Shown one piece after another: positions 34,301 to 39,648 of a stretch of 39,648 nucleotides of DNA. Made by a program: the position numbers and the translations under genes. The first letter of the stretch is position 1. Each line of letters opens with the position of its first letter. The notes below the pieces were generated by a model. It ran no database searches. It saw only the letters and a program-made list of their open reading frames with translations, and was not told the origin of the DNA. Origin of the DNA: Ruminococcoides intestinihominis (GTDB lineage Bacteria > Bacillota > Clostridia > Oscillospirales > Acutalibacteraceae); contig NZ_JBBMEY010000019.1 in NCBI RefSeq assembly GCF_040096285.1, positions 1 through 39,648 of the forward strand. The letters run 5' to 3'.

Positions 34301-35251
34301 AGTATTACAGCCGGTATTACAAAGACACTTGACAGAATGGTTTATGATGGTTCAACATTCCAATTTAAGTTAGTAGGTCTTGCTTCTACAACTGTTGGTG
34401 GTGTTACAACAGAAGATACTTCTTCGGTAACAGATACAATTTCAACTGTTGTTGATGGTAATGCAGCATTCAAGTCTATTGACTATAGCACAGAAGGTAC
34501 ATATCTATATAAGATTACAGAAGAACCATTAGTTGATGGTCACGATTATCAAACTGATTCTTCAGTATATATCTTTAAAGTTGTTGTTGCTAAGGATAAT
34601 GGTGTTCTAAAGGCAACAGGTACTTATTATAGAGGTACTTCTTCACAATCTGTAAAAGAAATTATTGATGCTAACAATACAACTGCTGTTGCAAGTTTTG
34701 AAAATACATCAACTAAGGCTCAGGCTACTGTACTTAAGGCTGACAAGGTTAACCCTGACGGTACTGTTCCTGCTGATGCTAAGAAACTTGAAGGTGCAGA
34801 ATTTACACTATATAAGGTTGATGATGATGGTATAAGAACTGGTACTAAGGTTGAGTCAAAAACAACTGATAGTAACGGTGAAGTAACATTTACTGACCTT
34901 GATATTTTCAAATCAGGTAAAAACGGTAACGGTGGTACTAAGGAATATCAGTGGTACTATGTTGTAGAAACTGCATCAGCTGAAGGTTATACACTTTCAA
35001 CTAATGAACAGTGGTTCTCATTTGATGGTGGACATTATGACTCTACAAAGAATGTATATACTCATTCTTTTGCAGCTCTAAACACACTAATCACAGTTCC
35101 TTATGCCGGTATTAACTATCTAATGCAACATAACTTTATTCTTTATGGTACATTAGTTCTTGGTTTAGGTGCAATTTGTTCTTGTGGCTATATGCTAAGA
35201 AAGAGAAGACTTGGAGCAAAAGCTCCAACCAATAAACATGGTAGGAAATAA
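31370..35251 (+). CDS. Large pilus-tip adhesin with fibro-slime and SpaA/Cna_B-type domains
   Basis: A 1293-residue surface protein, TTG start after AAAGGAG. Order: signal peptide (to about 40); a beta domain near 55-165 (YYLVGDMCSPIW, LTKVNGDNNHYTGTFRL, YEFKIYNSNGDYY) resembling X25/CBM-type starch-associated modules; a PA14-like fibro-slime domain around 420-580 with FSGDDDLWVYLDGVLVLDMGG (from 464); a long beta region; a Cna_B-like domain near 873-965 (VKYKVEEQTPSGY); an FctA/Spy0128-like domain near 978-1110 (YLYKITEEP); and a SpaA-like domain near 1117-1230 (KLEGAEFTLYKV). The C-terminus has a sorting signal VPYAG (1243-1247), a hydrophobic helix and a basic tail. It precedes the major pilin and two sortases, so it is probably the tip or ancillary pilin. 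Ligand unknown; starch is a hypothesis. Confidence 0.87.
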   Translation: MINKTSKVAARSLTAIALIVMIIISCISAVAVNKSVAESGAKKDIEVTGGTMTKGVDYYLVGDMCSPIWSTADTSFALTKVNGDNNHYTGTFRLTGQKTYEFKIYNSNGDYYSKSGASFSEGTQIVRGLTNDAGASNMSFVIPAGTTEITVDMYCEYSNDSQVTFTLNNLGTGDVTQGGTGHSYKAQSGVINHSSDTELLNVKSTFFDYYNDEEVDGSWRTSLSGFYRTVKSGNTSHNREPYEKFNRAIAQYANGVNNSSWTTPLYFGDFNTDKDGYQKDGYKGYGVSNLKKFLSVPNNSNATSSGTSGSVAGLADVTLADNKKLSKNGVTMPYFDEDWLVNNGYGTVVHSDFPMRKTTDKHGQDYYEYDSLNGKDNCYFDGYENLASGGNLTMNYASGKSNSVYDALSGFSKSTINNPGFFPFDRQKDHSNNGYDFGFGMRLDLDFTLGANGKTNGEDTVFNFSGDDDLWVYLDGVLVLDMGGDHKMSQGCIDFTTLKSYVNNIDTTFQGSDLVYTNSSDKSGYSYSAEFPALFSDDTETRGSSKFNNNNVNAHHTLTVFYMERGMIESNLKVGFNFEPITDSLDVTKTVNTSNVNTKLQTAVKNADDFGFAIQENGADVSNKKYKYSDNGTINNAKTNGNTATLSDSDSASFNSQFTIDNDLTVTEGTPKKTIISNMDTDSLIYLDSKNMSCSWFFNNGAVPAISFDNGNTFHQMFSYQTDGRTIYYYESEKDSSSNNKSFIIGRKDDMGVWNRVRFSAITENTNCINVKAWRSTSTGDISVVDNSGSISEVTKFTLTPPSSGDYTIDTTKESLLAGHYNTNWSLYDVSGTSPDLITTGDTKVSNFQYKNKVNDDLVSTHLRLDYVNTPQVANITVNKSVVDESGNTITDDDTQFDVTLKLDINGDGAYQDYGLTGKISQSSPYTFTGIPVGVKYKVEEQTPSGYKVSYGTLNKNTGELGNLGATVDVINTVTPASITAGITKTLDRMVYDGSTFQFKLVGLASTTVGGVTTEDTSSVTDTISTVVDGNAAFKSIDYSTEGTYLYKITEEPLVDGHDYQTDSSVYIFKVVVAKDNGVLKATGTYYRGTSSQSVKEIIDANNTTAVASFENTSTKAQATVLKADKVNPDGTVPADAKKLEGAEFTLYKVDDDGIRTGTKVESKTTDSNGEVTFTDLDIFKSGKNGNGGTKEYQWYYVVETASAEGYTLSTNEQWFSFDGGHYDSTKNVYTHSFAALNTLITVPYAGINYLMQHNFILYGTLVLGLGAICSCGYMLRKRRLGAKAPTNKHGRK

Positions 35252-35290
35252 ATTACATATATATTTTAATTAAAAAGGAGAAGATGAAAA

Positions 35291-36805
35291 ATGACAAAAT
35301 CAATTAAGAAAATTTTTGCAGCTCTTCTTGTAGTTGCAACTCTAGCACTTATGATTCCATTTAGTGCCAGTGCAGCAAGAGATGCTTCAACAAAAGTTAC
35401 TTTCAAACTAAGTGACCCAACAGTTGTAGGTAAGTTTAAGTTTGACATTTACAAGCTTGCTGGTATTAATACAACAACAGGTGCAGTTACAACAGTAACA
35501 GGCCTACCTACAGATGTTAAAACAGCAGTTGAAGCTGAAGGTACAGATGCTAACACATCAACTCTAATTACTGCTTGTAAGAGTAACCTGGCAAGCCTAG
35601 GTTCTGCTGTTAAGACTTGGGACGCTACAACAGCTTCTGTTACATACACAGACCTAACAGCCGGTATCTACTACATTCACCCGGTTGCTAAGGCTACTGC
35701 TACAAAGGCTAATGACTCAATCGTAGTTCTTCCTAAGTATGATGATGCTACAAAGAAGTGGGTTGAAGCTGGTACAATTGACCTAGCTTCTAAGGTTAGC
35801 ACAAAGGACATCGTTCTTGACAAGACAATCACTAAGGTTGATAATACAGATGTTAACGCTAAGTATGCTACAGCCGGTCTAGGTAGCACAGTTGAATTTA
35901 AGCTAGAAGCAAATGTTCCCGGTTCTGAAACAACAAAGCTAAAGAAATATGCTATCGCTGATAAGATGGATGCAGGTCTAACATTTAACAAGAATTCTGT
36001 TAAGGTTTACTACACAACTGATGCTTCTTCACTAAGTGCTGCTGACCTAGTTGATGCTGCTGATTATACAGTAGATGCACCTTTCACAGCTAAGGGTACA
36101 GAATATACATTTGCAGTTAACTTCAAGGCTGATACAGATGGTTATGTAAAGAACATTTATGATGCTGACAAGAAGATGGTAGTTGTATTTAATGCTACAG
36201 TTAACGAAAATGCAACAGTAGGTAAGACTTCAAATGACAACAAGGTTTCTCTAGACTACGCTAATGACGATACAGAAATCGTTGAACCTGGTCCAACAGT
36301 ACAGGTATTTGCTTTCAACCTACAGGTTGTAAAGGAAGATAACGGCGGTCAGAAACTTGCAGGTGCAAAGTTCGACCTATTCAAGGCTGACAAGACTACT
36401 AAAATTGCTACTGCTACATCAGATGATAACGGTCTAGTACAGTTCACAAATAGTGGTAAGGAAATTCAGCTAGCAGCCGGTACATACTATGTTAAGGAAA
36501 CTGAAGCTCCGGAAGGTTATGTTCTACCAACAGGTGATGCTGCTTGGACAGAAATCAAAGTAACTCCTACAATTACTCAGAAGACAAGTGCCGGTGCAAA
36601 TGATGCTCAGTATGAACTAACAGGTCTAACAAATGCAGGTGACAATACTTTCGCTTTCGTTACAAAGACAGTTAAGAATGTAAAGATTACAGTTCCTAAG
36701 ACAGGTGGTATGGGTACAACTCTATTCACAATTTGTGGTGCTTCTCTAATCGTTCTTGCAGGTGTAATGTTTGTAGTTCTAAAGAGAAAGAAAACTTCTA
36801 AGTAA
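35291..36805 (+). CDS. Major pilin (SpaA/FimA-type backbone subunit)
   Basis: A 504-residue pilin behind AAAAAGGAG. After a signal peptide (to about ASAA) come the N-terminal domain with FKFDIYKLAG, an isopeptide-type D2 domain (VLDKTITKV, LKKYAIADKMDAGLTF) and a C-terminal Cna_B/SpaA domain with QKLAGAKFDLFK and the E-box YYVKETEAPEGY (Glu403). The sorting signal is VPKTG (468-472), followed by a hydrophobic helix and KRKKTSK. In the place of the classical pilin motif (WxxxVxVYPK) the sequence reads WVEAGTIDLASK, so the linking Lys may be in ASK instead of YPK. It has many CTA leucine codons and is likely highly expressed. The class C sortase at 36957 should polymerise it. Confidence 0.92.
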   Translation: MTKSIKKIFAALLVVATLALMIPFSASAARDASTKVTFKLSDPTVVGKFKFDIYKLAGINTTTGAVTTVTGLPTDVKTAVEAEGTDANTSTLITACKSNLASLGSAVKTWDATTASVTYTDLTAGIYYIHPVAKATATKANDSIVVLPKYDDATKKWVEAGTIDLASKVSTKDIVLDKTITKVDNTDVNAKYATAGLGSTVEFKLEANVPGSETTKLKKYAIADKMDAGLTFNKNSVKVYYTTDASSLSAADLVDAADYTVDAPFTAKGTEYTFAVNFKADTDGYVKNIYDADKKMVVVFNATVNENATVGKTSNDNKVSLDYANDDTEIVEPGPTVQVFAFNLQVVKEDNGGQKLAGAKFDLFKADKTTKIATATSDDNGLVQFTNSGKEIQLAAGTYYVKETEAPEGYVLPTGDAAWTEIKVTPTITQKTSAGANDAQYELTGLTNAGDNTFAFVTKTVKNVKITVPKTGGMGTTLFTICGASLIVLAGVMFVVLKRKKTSK

Positions 36806-36860
36806 TTTTAATATAAACAAATAATCGTTAAAACTTTATTTGATATATGTAATTTTTCTA

Positions 36861-36895
36861 ATTGGGATGTGGGTGACTACATCCCAATATTTTTT
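36861..36895 (+). terminator. Hairpin with T-run between major pilin and sortase genes
   Basis: ATTGGGATGT (36861-36870) pairs with ACATCCCAAT (36879-36888), followed by ATTTTTT. It probably terminates most transcripts after the pilin and lets a minority continue into the sortase genes, a common way to make much pilin and little sortase. Confidence 0.75.
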
Positions 36896-36956
36896 GTGTT
36901 GCAATTATTTTATGTATATTTTATAATTGTATTATTAAGAAATAAGGACAATGTTT

Positions 36957-37883
36957 ATGAAAAAGAAACTTCCGATAATCGCAATAATTTTGATATTTAT
37001 AATTGGTCTTGGAATAATGAGTTATCCTCTTGTTAGTTCTATGATTAACAATTCTAAGTTTAAAGACGGTATGAATGACTATACAGAAACTGTTAAGACA
37101 CTTGATAAAAAGGATAATACTAAATTATTTAAATCTGCTAAAAAGTATAATCATAGCTTAACACAAACCTCAATTATTACCGACCCATTTGATGAAGAAG
37201 CATATAAAGCTATCGGTGCTCACTATAATGATGTGCTTAATGTTGATGGTAAAGGTCTTATTGGTTATGTTGTTGTACCTAGAATTGATGTTAATTTACC
37301 TATTTATCATGGTTCAAGTAAAAAGGTGCTGGAAAAAGGTGCCGGTCACTTGCAGAATACTTCAATGCCTATCGGTGGTAAAAGTACCCATGCAGTTATT
37401 TCTGCCCACACAGGCTTTCCTGACCAAACTTTCTTTGATAACTTAACTGACCTTGTTAAGGGGGATATTTTCTACATAAAGGTACTTGATAAAACTTTAG
37501 CCTATAAGGTTGACCAAATTAAAGTTGTTCTTCCGGAAGATACAAATGACCTTAGAATTATTCCTAATGAGGACCATGTAACACTTTTAACCTGTACACC
37601 TTACGGTATTAATACCCACAGACTTCTTGTAAGAGGTGTTCGTACAAAGTATGTACCGGAAGAAGTGGCAAAAAATAAGTTAGTAAAACAAGCACCGTTT
37701 GAAAAGTGCTTCTACTTCTTAGGTTACAAAATCCCTTATTGGGTTGCCGGTGCAGTTATTGGTGGATTTGTTCTTTTAGTTGTGATTATTGTTTTAATTG
37801 CAGTTAGAAAGAATAAGAAAAAATCTTCTTTAAAGCATATTGATGATAATTCCGAAAAGAAGGTAGAGTCTGATGAAAAGTAA
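36957..37883 (+). CDS. Class C (pilin-polymerising) sortase
   Basis: A membrane-anchored sortase with an N-terminal helix, a lid with the motif ITDPF (Asp-Pro-Phe, typical of class C), the catalytic His151 in VISAHTGF, Cys213 in LLTCTPYGINTHRLLVRG and Arg222. A second C-terminal helix (VAGAVIGGFVLLVVIIVLIAV) with a basic tail is also class C typical. It should link pilins through the VPKTG and VPYAG signals. Start 36957 gives MKKKLPII with AAGGA 8 bases upstream; ATG 36951 is two codons earlier and too near the ribosome site. It overlaps the next sortase gene by 11 bases. Confidence 0.93.
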   Translation: MKKKLPIIAIILIFIIGLGIMSYPLVSSMINNSKFKDGMNDYTETVKTLDKKDNTKLFKSAKKYNHSLTQTSIITDPFDEEAYKAIGAHYNDVLNVDGKGLIGYVVVPRIDVNLPIYHGSSKKVLEKGAGHLQNTSMPIGGKSTHAVISAHTGFPDQTFFDNLTDLVKGDIFYIKVLDKTLAYKVDQIKVVLPEDTNDLRIIPNEDHVTLLTCTPYGINTHRLLVRGVRTKYVPEEVAKNKLVKQAPFEKCFYFLGYKIPYWVAGAVIGGFVLLVVIIVLIAVRKNKKKSSLKHIDDNSEKKVESDEK

Positions 37884-38649
37884 AAAGGTTCGTCGAGTTC
37901 TAACAATTATTGCAACACTCTTTCTCGTTACCGGTATAGGGCTTGTTCTGTTTCCACCTGTATCAAATACATATGGTAAGTATGTAGCTAAGGGTATTTC
38001 AGATGACTTTGAAACCAGAGCAAATCATCCAAGAAAAGGCTCATATGCTGATGCCAAGAAAAATGGTGAAGTTGACAGTAACGGTTGCCTATCTGATGGT
38101 ACACAAGTTGTGTATGATGTTGATATTAAAAGACTAAAGGAAGATAGCATTAAGTATAACAATATGCTTAAAGAACACCAAAGGGAAAAGCTGACAAGTT
38201 CTCTTTCATATGTAGAGCCTAGCCTAAAGTTAAGTAAATATGGAATATTTGACGGTGTGTATGGTTACTTAGAAGCACCTACTATTGATATGAAACTGCC
38301 TATATATTTAGGTACTGCCAGAGACCACTTAAATTATGGTGCAGCACATTTAACATACACTTCATTGCCTATAGGTGGTAAAGATACAAATGCAGTTCTT
38401 GCCGGTCATACAGGATATGTAGGAAGAATTTTCTTTGACAATATTAGACAACTTAATATTGGTGACAAAGTAAAGGTGAGAACCTATTGGTCAAAGATTA
38501 CATATAAGGTAACAGGTACAAAGGTAATTAAACCTAACCATGCTGATGATATATTTATTCATGATGATAAGGATATGATTATCCTTATGACTTGTATATC
38601 CAACGGTAGTGGTGGATTTGACAGATATTTAGTTTTTTGTGAGAGGTAA
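37873..38649 (+). CDS. Second sortase, class C-like without C-terminal helix
   Basis: A 258-residue sortase with an N-terminal helix (VLTIIATLFLVTGIGLVLFPP) and the catalytic triad His179 (LAGHTGY), Cys241 (LMTCISNGSGGFDR) and Arg251, with one residue more between Cys and Arg than in the partner. The lid motif DPF is not obvious, and there is no second helix. It may attach the assembled pilus to the wall, add the tip protein, or process a different signal; it overlaps the first sortase gene by 11 bases, so both are made together. Confidence 0.9.
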   Translation: MKSKKVRRVLTIIATLFLVTGIGLVLFPPVSNTYGKYVAKGISDDFETRANHPRKGSYADAKKNGEVDSNGCLSDGTQVVYDVDIKRLKEDSIKYNNMLKEHQREKLTSSLSYVEPSLKLSKYGIFDGVYGYLEAPTIDMKLPIYLGTARDHLNYGAAHLTYTSLPIGGKDTNAVLAGHTGYVGRIFFDNIRQLNIGDKVKVRTYWSKITYKVTGTKVIKPNHADDIFIHDDKDMIILMTCISNGSGGFDRYLVFCER

Positions 38650-38651
38650 CT

Positions 38652-39035
38652 ATGGATAATAATTTAAATAATTTACAAAGAGTAGAGGCAGGTCGCAGAC
38701 TTGAAATTTTAGGTTATGAAAAAGATGTTTGTGAAAAATACCTTGATGAAGAATTTGCTTTAAAGCTACAAGAAGCAGACAGTAATGAAGTACCGGAAGA
38801 AATAAATATTGCACCATTTCTAAAAATGGAAGAAGAACAAAATATCTTTACTTATCTATATAGATATTCTGTTCTTGATGATGGCAATTTACAGTTAAGA
38901 TTATTTTTCATAAGCAACAACCCTGATGATTGGGAAAAGGATAGAGAAACTTTGCAGTATGCTTTGGAAAATGGAATTGACTCTAAAGATGCAAAGAACA
39001 TTTTTAAAACATTCGTAAGACCTTTGAATAAATAA
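38652..39035 (+). CDS. Hypothetical cytoplasmic protein, 127 residues
   Basis: No family is recognised. The acidic protein has no signal peptide or membrane helix; the middle YRYSVLDDGNLQLRLFFIS looks like beta strands and the ends look helical (LQRVEAGRRLEILGY, TLQYALENGIDSKDAKNIFKTF). The ATG is two bases after the sortase stop, with GTGAGAGG overlapping it as ribosome site, so it belongs to the pilus operon. A folding, assembly or regulatory role is possible but not shown. Confidence 0.75.
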   Translation: MDNNLNNLQRVEAGRRLEILGYEKDVCEKYLDEEFALKLQEADSNEVPEEINIAPFLKMEEEQNIFTYLYRYSVLDDGNLQLRLFFISNNPDDWEKDRETLQYALENGIDSKDAKNIFKTFVRPLNK

Positions 39036-39043
39036 AATAGAAA

Positions 39044-39074
39044 TGGGCTAAAGGTTAGAAAGACTTTTAGCCCA
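39044..39074 (+). terminator. Hairpin after the pilus operon
   Basis: TGGGCTAAA (39044-39052) pairs with TTTAGCCCA (39066-39074) around a 13-base loop. The following DNA is not T-rich, so termination may be partial. The tRNA promoter lies 46 bases downstream. Confidence 0.5.
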
Positions 39075-39119
39075 CTTAATACAAAGAAAAAATAATTTTA
39101 AAAAATTTTAAAAAAAGTG

Positions 39120-39148
39120 TTGACATTTAAGTTTATATAGGATATAAT
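39120..39148 (+). promoter_or_regulatory. Consensus promoter of tRNA-Pro
   Basis: Perfect TTGACA (39120-39125) and TATAAT (39143-39148), spacer 17, the best promoter in the window, 26 bases before the tRNA. Confidence 0.9.
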
Positions 39149-39174
39149 AAACGAGCGTTAGAGATGAGGCACTT

Positions 39175-39251
39175 CGAGGTGTAACTCAGTTTGGTAGAGT
39201 GCTTGGTTTGGGACCAAGATGCCGCAGGTTCAACTCCTGTCACCTCGACCA
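39175..39251 (+). tRNA. tRNA-Pro (anticodon UGG)
   Basis: The 77-nt tRNA has acceptor arms CGAGGTG and CACCTCG, an anticodon stem CTTGG/CCAAG around loop TTTGGGA giving anticodon UGG (proline), T-arm GCAGG-TTCAACT-CCTGT, discriminator A and an encoded CCA (39249-39251). It has its own promoter and terminator and stands alone. Confidence 0.97.
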
Positions 39252-39252
39252 T

Positions 39253-39289
39253 AAAAAACAAGGATTCCATTAGGAATCCTTGTTTTTTT
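39253..39289 (+). terminator. Terminator of tRNA-Pro
   Basis: AAAAAACAAGGATTCC (39253-39268) pairs with GGAATCCTTGTTTTTT (39273-39288), loop ATTA, with a terminal T-run. Confidence 0.9.
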
Positions 39290-39310
39290 ATATCCAGCAA
39301 ACGAGTGACA
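39262..39310 (+). repeat. Direct repeat, copy 1 (terminator plus flank)
   Basis: 39262-39310 matches 39496-39544 at 47 of 49 bases, including the GGATTCC/GGAATCC hairpin, T-run and the flank ending CAAACGAGTGACA. The copies are 185 bases apart. Confidence 0.85.
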
Positions 39311-39319
39311 GGAGTTGAA
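39302..39319 (-). repeat. Inverted fragment of the tRNA-Pro 3' part
   Basis: CGAGTGACAGGAGTTGAA (39302-39319) is the reverse complement of tRNA positions 39229-39247 with one base missing. It lies just past the terminator. It is too short for a tRNA and looks like a rearranged tRNA remnant. Confidence 0.7.
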
Positions 39320-39495
39320 GGCGACCGTTAAGAAAACAGTCCAGTGGACTGTTTTTAGGGAGAGCGTAGATGCCTTTATCCTTTCGTATTTGTGCTTATA
39401 AAGCAAGGTAGGTAGTAGTGCAAGAAGAAAATATGTCACCGATAAAGTAAGCAAAATTTAAAAAATTAGTAAAAATTAAAATATACCATTAGTAC
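39320..39495. other. Non-coding repeat-like DNA downstream of tRNA-Pro
   Basis: No credible gene. It contains a 23-base palindrome (39333-39355: AAAACAGTCCA, G, TGGACTGTTTT) inside a stretch beginning GCGACCGTTAAG. I recall similar palindromic stretches near tRNA genes in gut Oscillospiraceae, where they give spurious reading frames, but I cannot confirm this here. A 74-codon open frame on the minus strand is composed of the palindrome, terminator and tRNA remnant and is rejected as a gene. Confidence 0.5.
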
Positions 39496-39544
39496 GGATT
39501 CCATTAGGAATCCTTGTTTTTTTATACCCGGCAAACGAGTGACA
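39496..39544 (+). repeat. Direct repeat, copy 2 (second terminator)
   Basis: The second copy of the 49-base unit keeps the terminator hairpin but has no tRNA in front of it. It abuts the terminal inverted repeat, which begins at 39549. Confidence 0.85.
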
Positions 39545-39548
39545 AGTG

Positions 39549-39639
39549 CTACAAATTAGGGTTTGTGGGGATGATTATGTAATGTAGATAAATTAGATAA
39601 TAACCGATTAATTCATCTAATTTATAGTTTTTCCCTCCT
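39549..39639. repeat. Right copy of the terminal inverted repeat
   Basis: Inverted copy of 1-91 (89 of 91 identical). On the minus strand a frame opens with ATG at 39647-39645 and stops at TAG (39551-39549); the left copy reads the same frame with CAG in place of TAG and stops two codons later. Confidence 0.85.
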
Positions 39640-39648
39640 TCAGTCATT

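Noticed and set aside
39302..39319. A second tRNA on the minus strand
   Set aside because: Only 18 bases match the tRNA-Pro 3' part; there is no anticodon or D arm.
39230..39454. 74-codon open frame on the minus strand
   Set aside because: It runs antisense through the tRNA end, the terminator and a palindrome and has no ribosome site or protein-like composition.

Overview
The window looks like chromosomal DNA from a low-GC, Gram-positive gut Clostridium relative (Oscillospiraceae/Ruminococcus type). The evidence is AT-rich intergenic DNA, strong AAGGAGG-type ribosome sites, TTGACA/TATAAT promoters, Gram-positive lipoprotein and sortase signals, a MurT/GatD pair and, most tellingly, a secreted type I pullulanase with a dockerin. 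Dockerin-bearing amylases are the hallmark of the starch-degrading amylosome of Ruminococcus bromii, so a R. bromii-like organism is the best guess. No phage, transposase or CRISPR array was seen.

Layout. 1-270: a repeat that also closes the window in inverted orientation, then a promoter. 271-4349: an unknown membrane protein followed by pyrC, pyrE and pyrF. 4533-6768: serC and serA. 6805-8190: a secreted protein with a possible cohesin-like domain and three Big_2 repeats, converging on a GH3 lipoprotein (8262-9482, minus). 9828-15648: single genes for an EF-G-like GTPase, a CAP-domain secreted protein, a ZIP metal transporter, and enolase behind a structured leader RNA. 15891-19272: a regulatory module for capsule/exopolysaccharide (phosphatase, a 40-residue membrane peptide, LCP ligase, chain-length protein, tyrosine kinase) without any glycosyltransferase. 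19375-20001: a small secreted protein. 20121-23673 (minus): gatD, murT, a 57-residue protein, a TraX-like membrane protein and a thioredoxin. 23895-27633: a zinc-ribbon Q/N-rich membrane protein, a BspA-type LRR membrane protein, a LOG-family hydrolase (minus) and a proteasome-like Ntn hydrolase. 27935-39035: the dockerin pullulanase, then a sortase-built pilus locus (tip adhesin, major pilin, two sortases, a 127-residue protein). 39120-39289: tRNA-Pro(UGG) with its own promoter and terminator, followed by repeat-rich non-coding DNA.

How the parts may fit. Much of the window serves the cell surface: starch attack (pullulanase), a possible cohesin-type anchor, a pilus whose tip carries a possible carbohydrate-binding module, peptidoglycan amidation (MurT/GatD), polymer attachment (LCP) and cell-wall turnover (GH3). 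The most distinctive items are a proteasome-like protein whose Ser1/Asp17/Lys33 fall in register after removal of Met; the proposed starch-related pilus tip beside the dockerin pullulanase; a folded enolase leader starting at the predicted +1; an operator-like palindrome over the murT -35 box; and window ends that form an 89/91-bp inverted repeat. Functions come from reading motifs; no database search was run.
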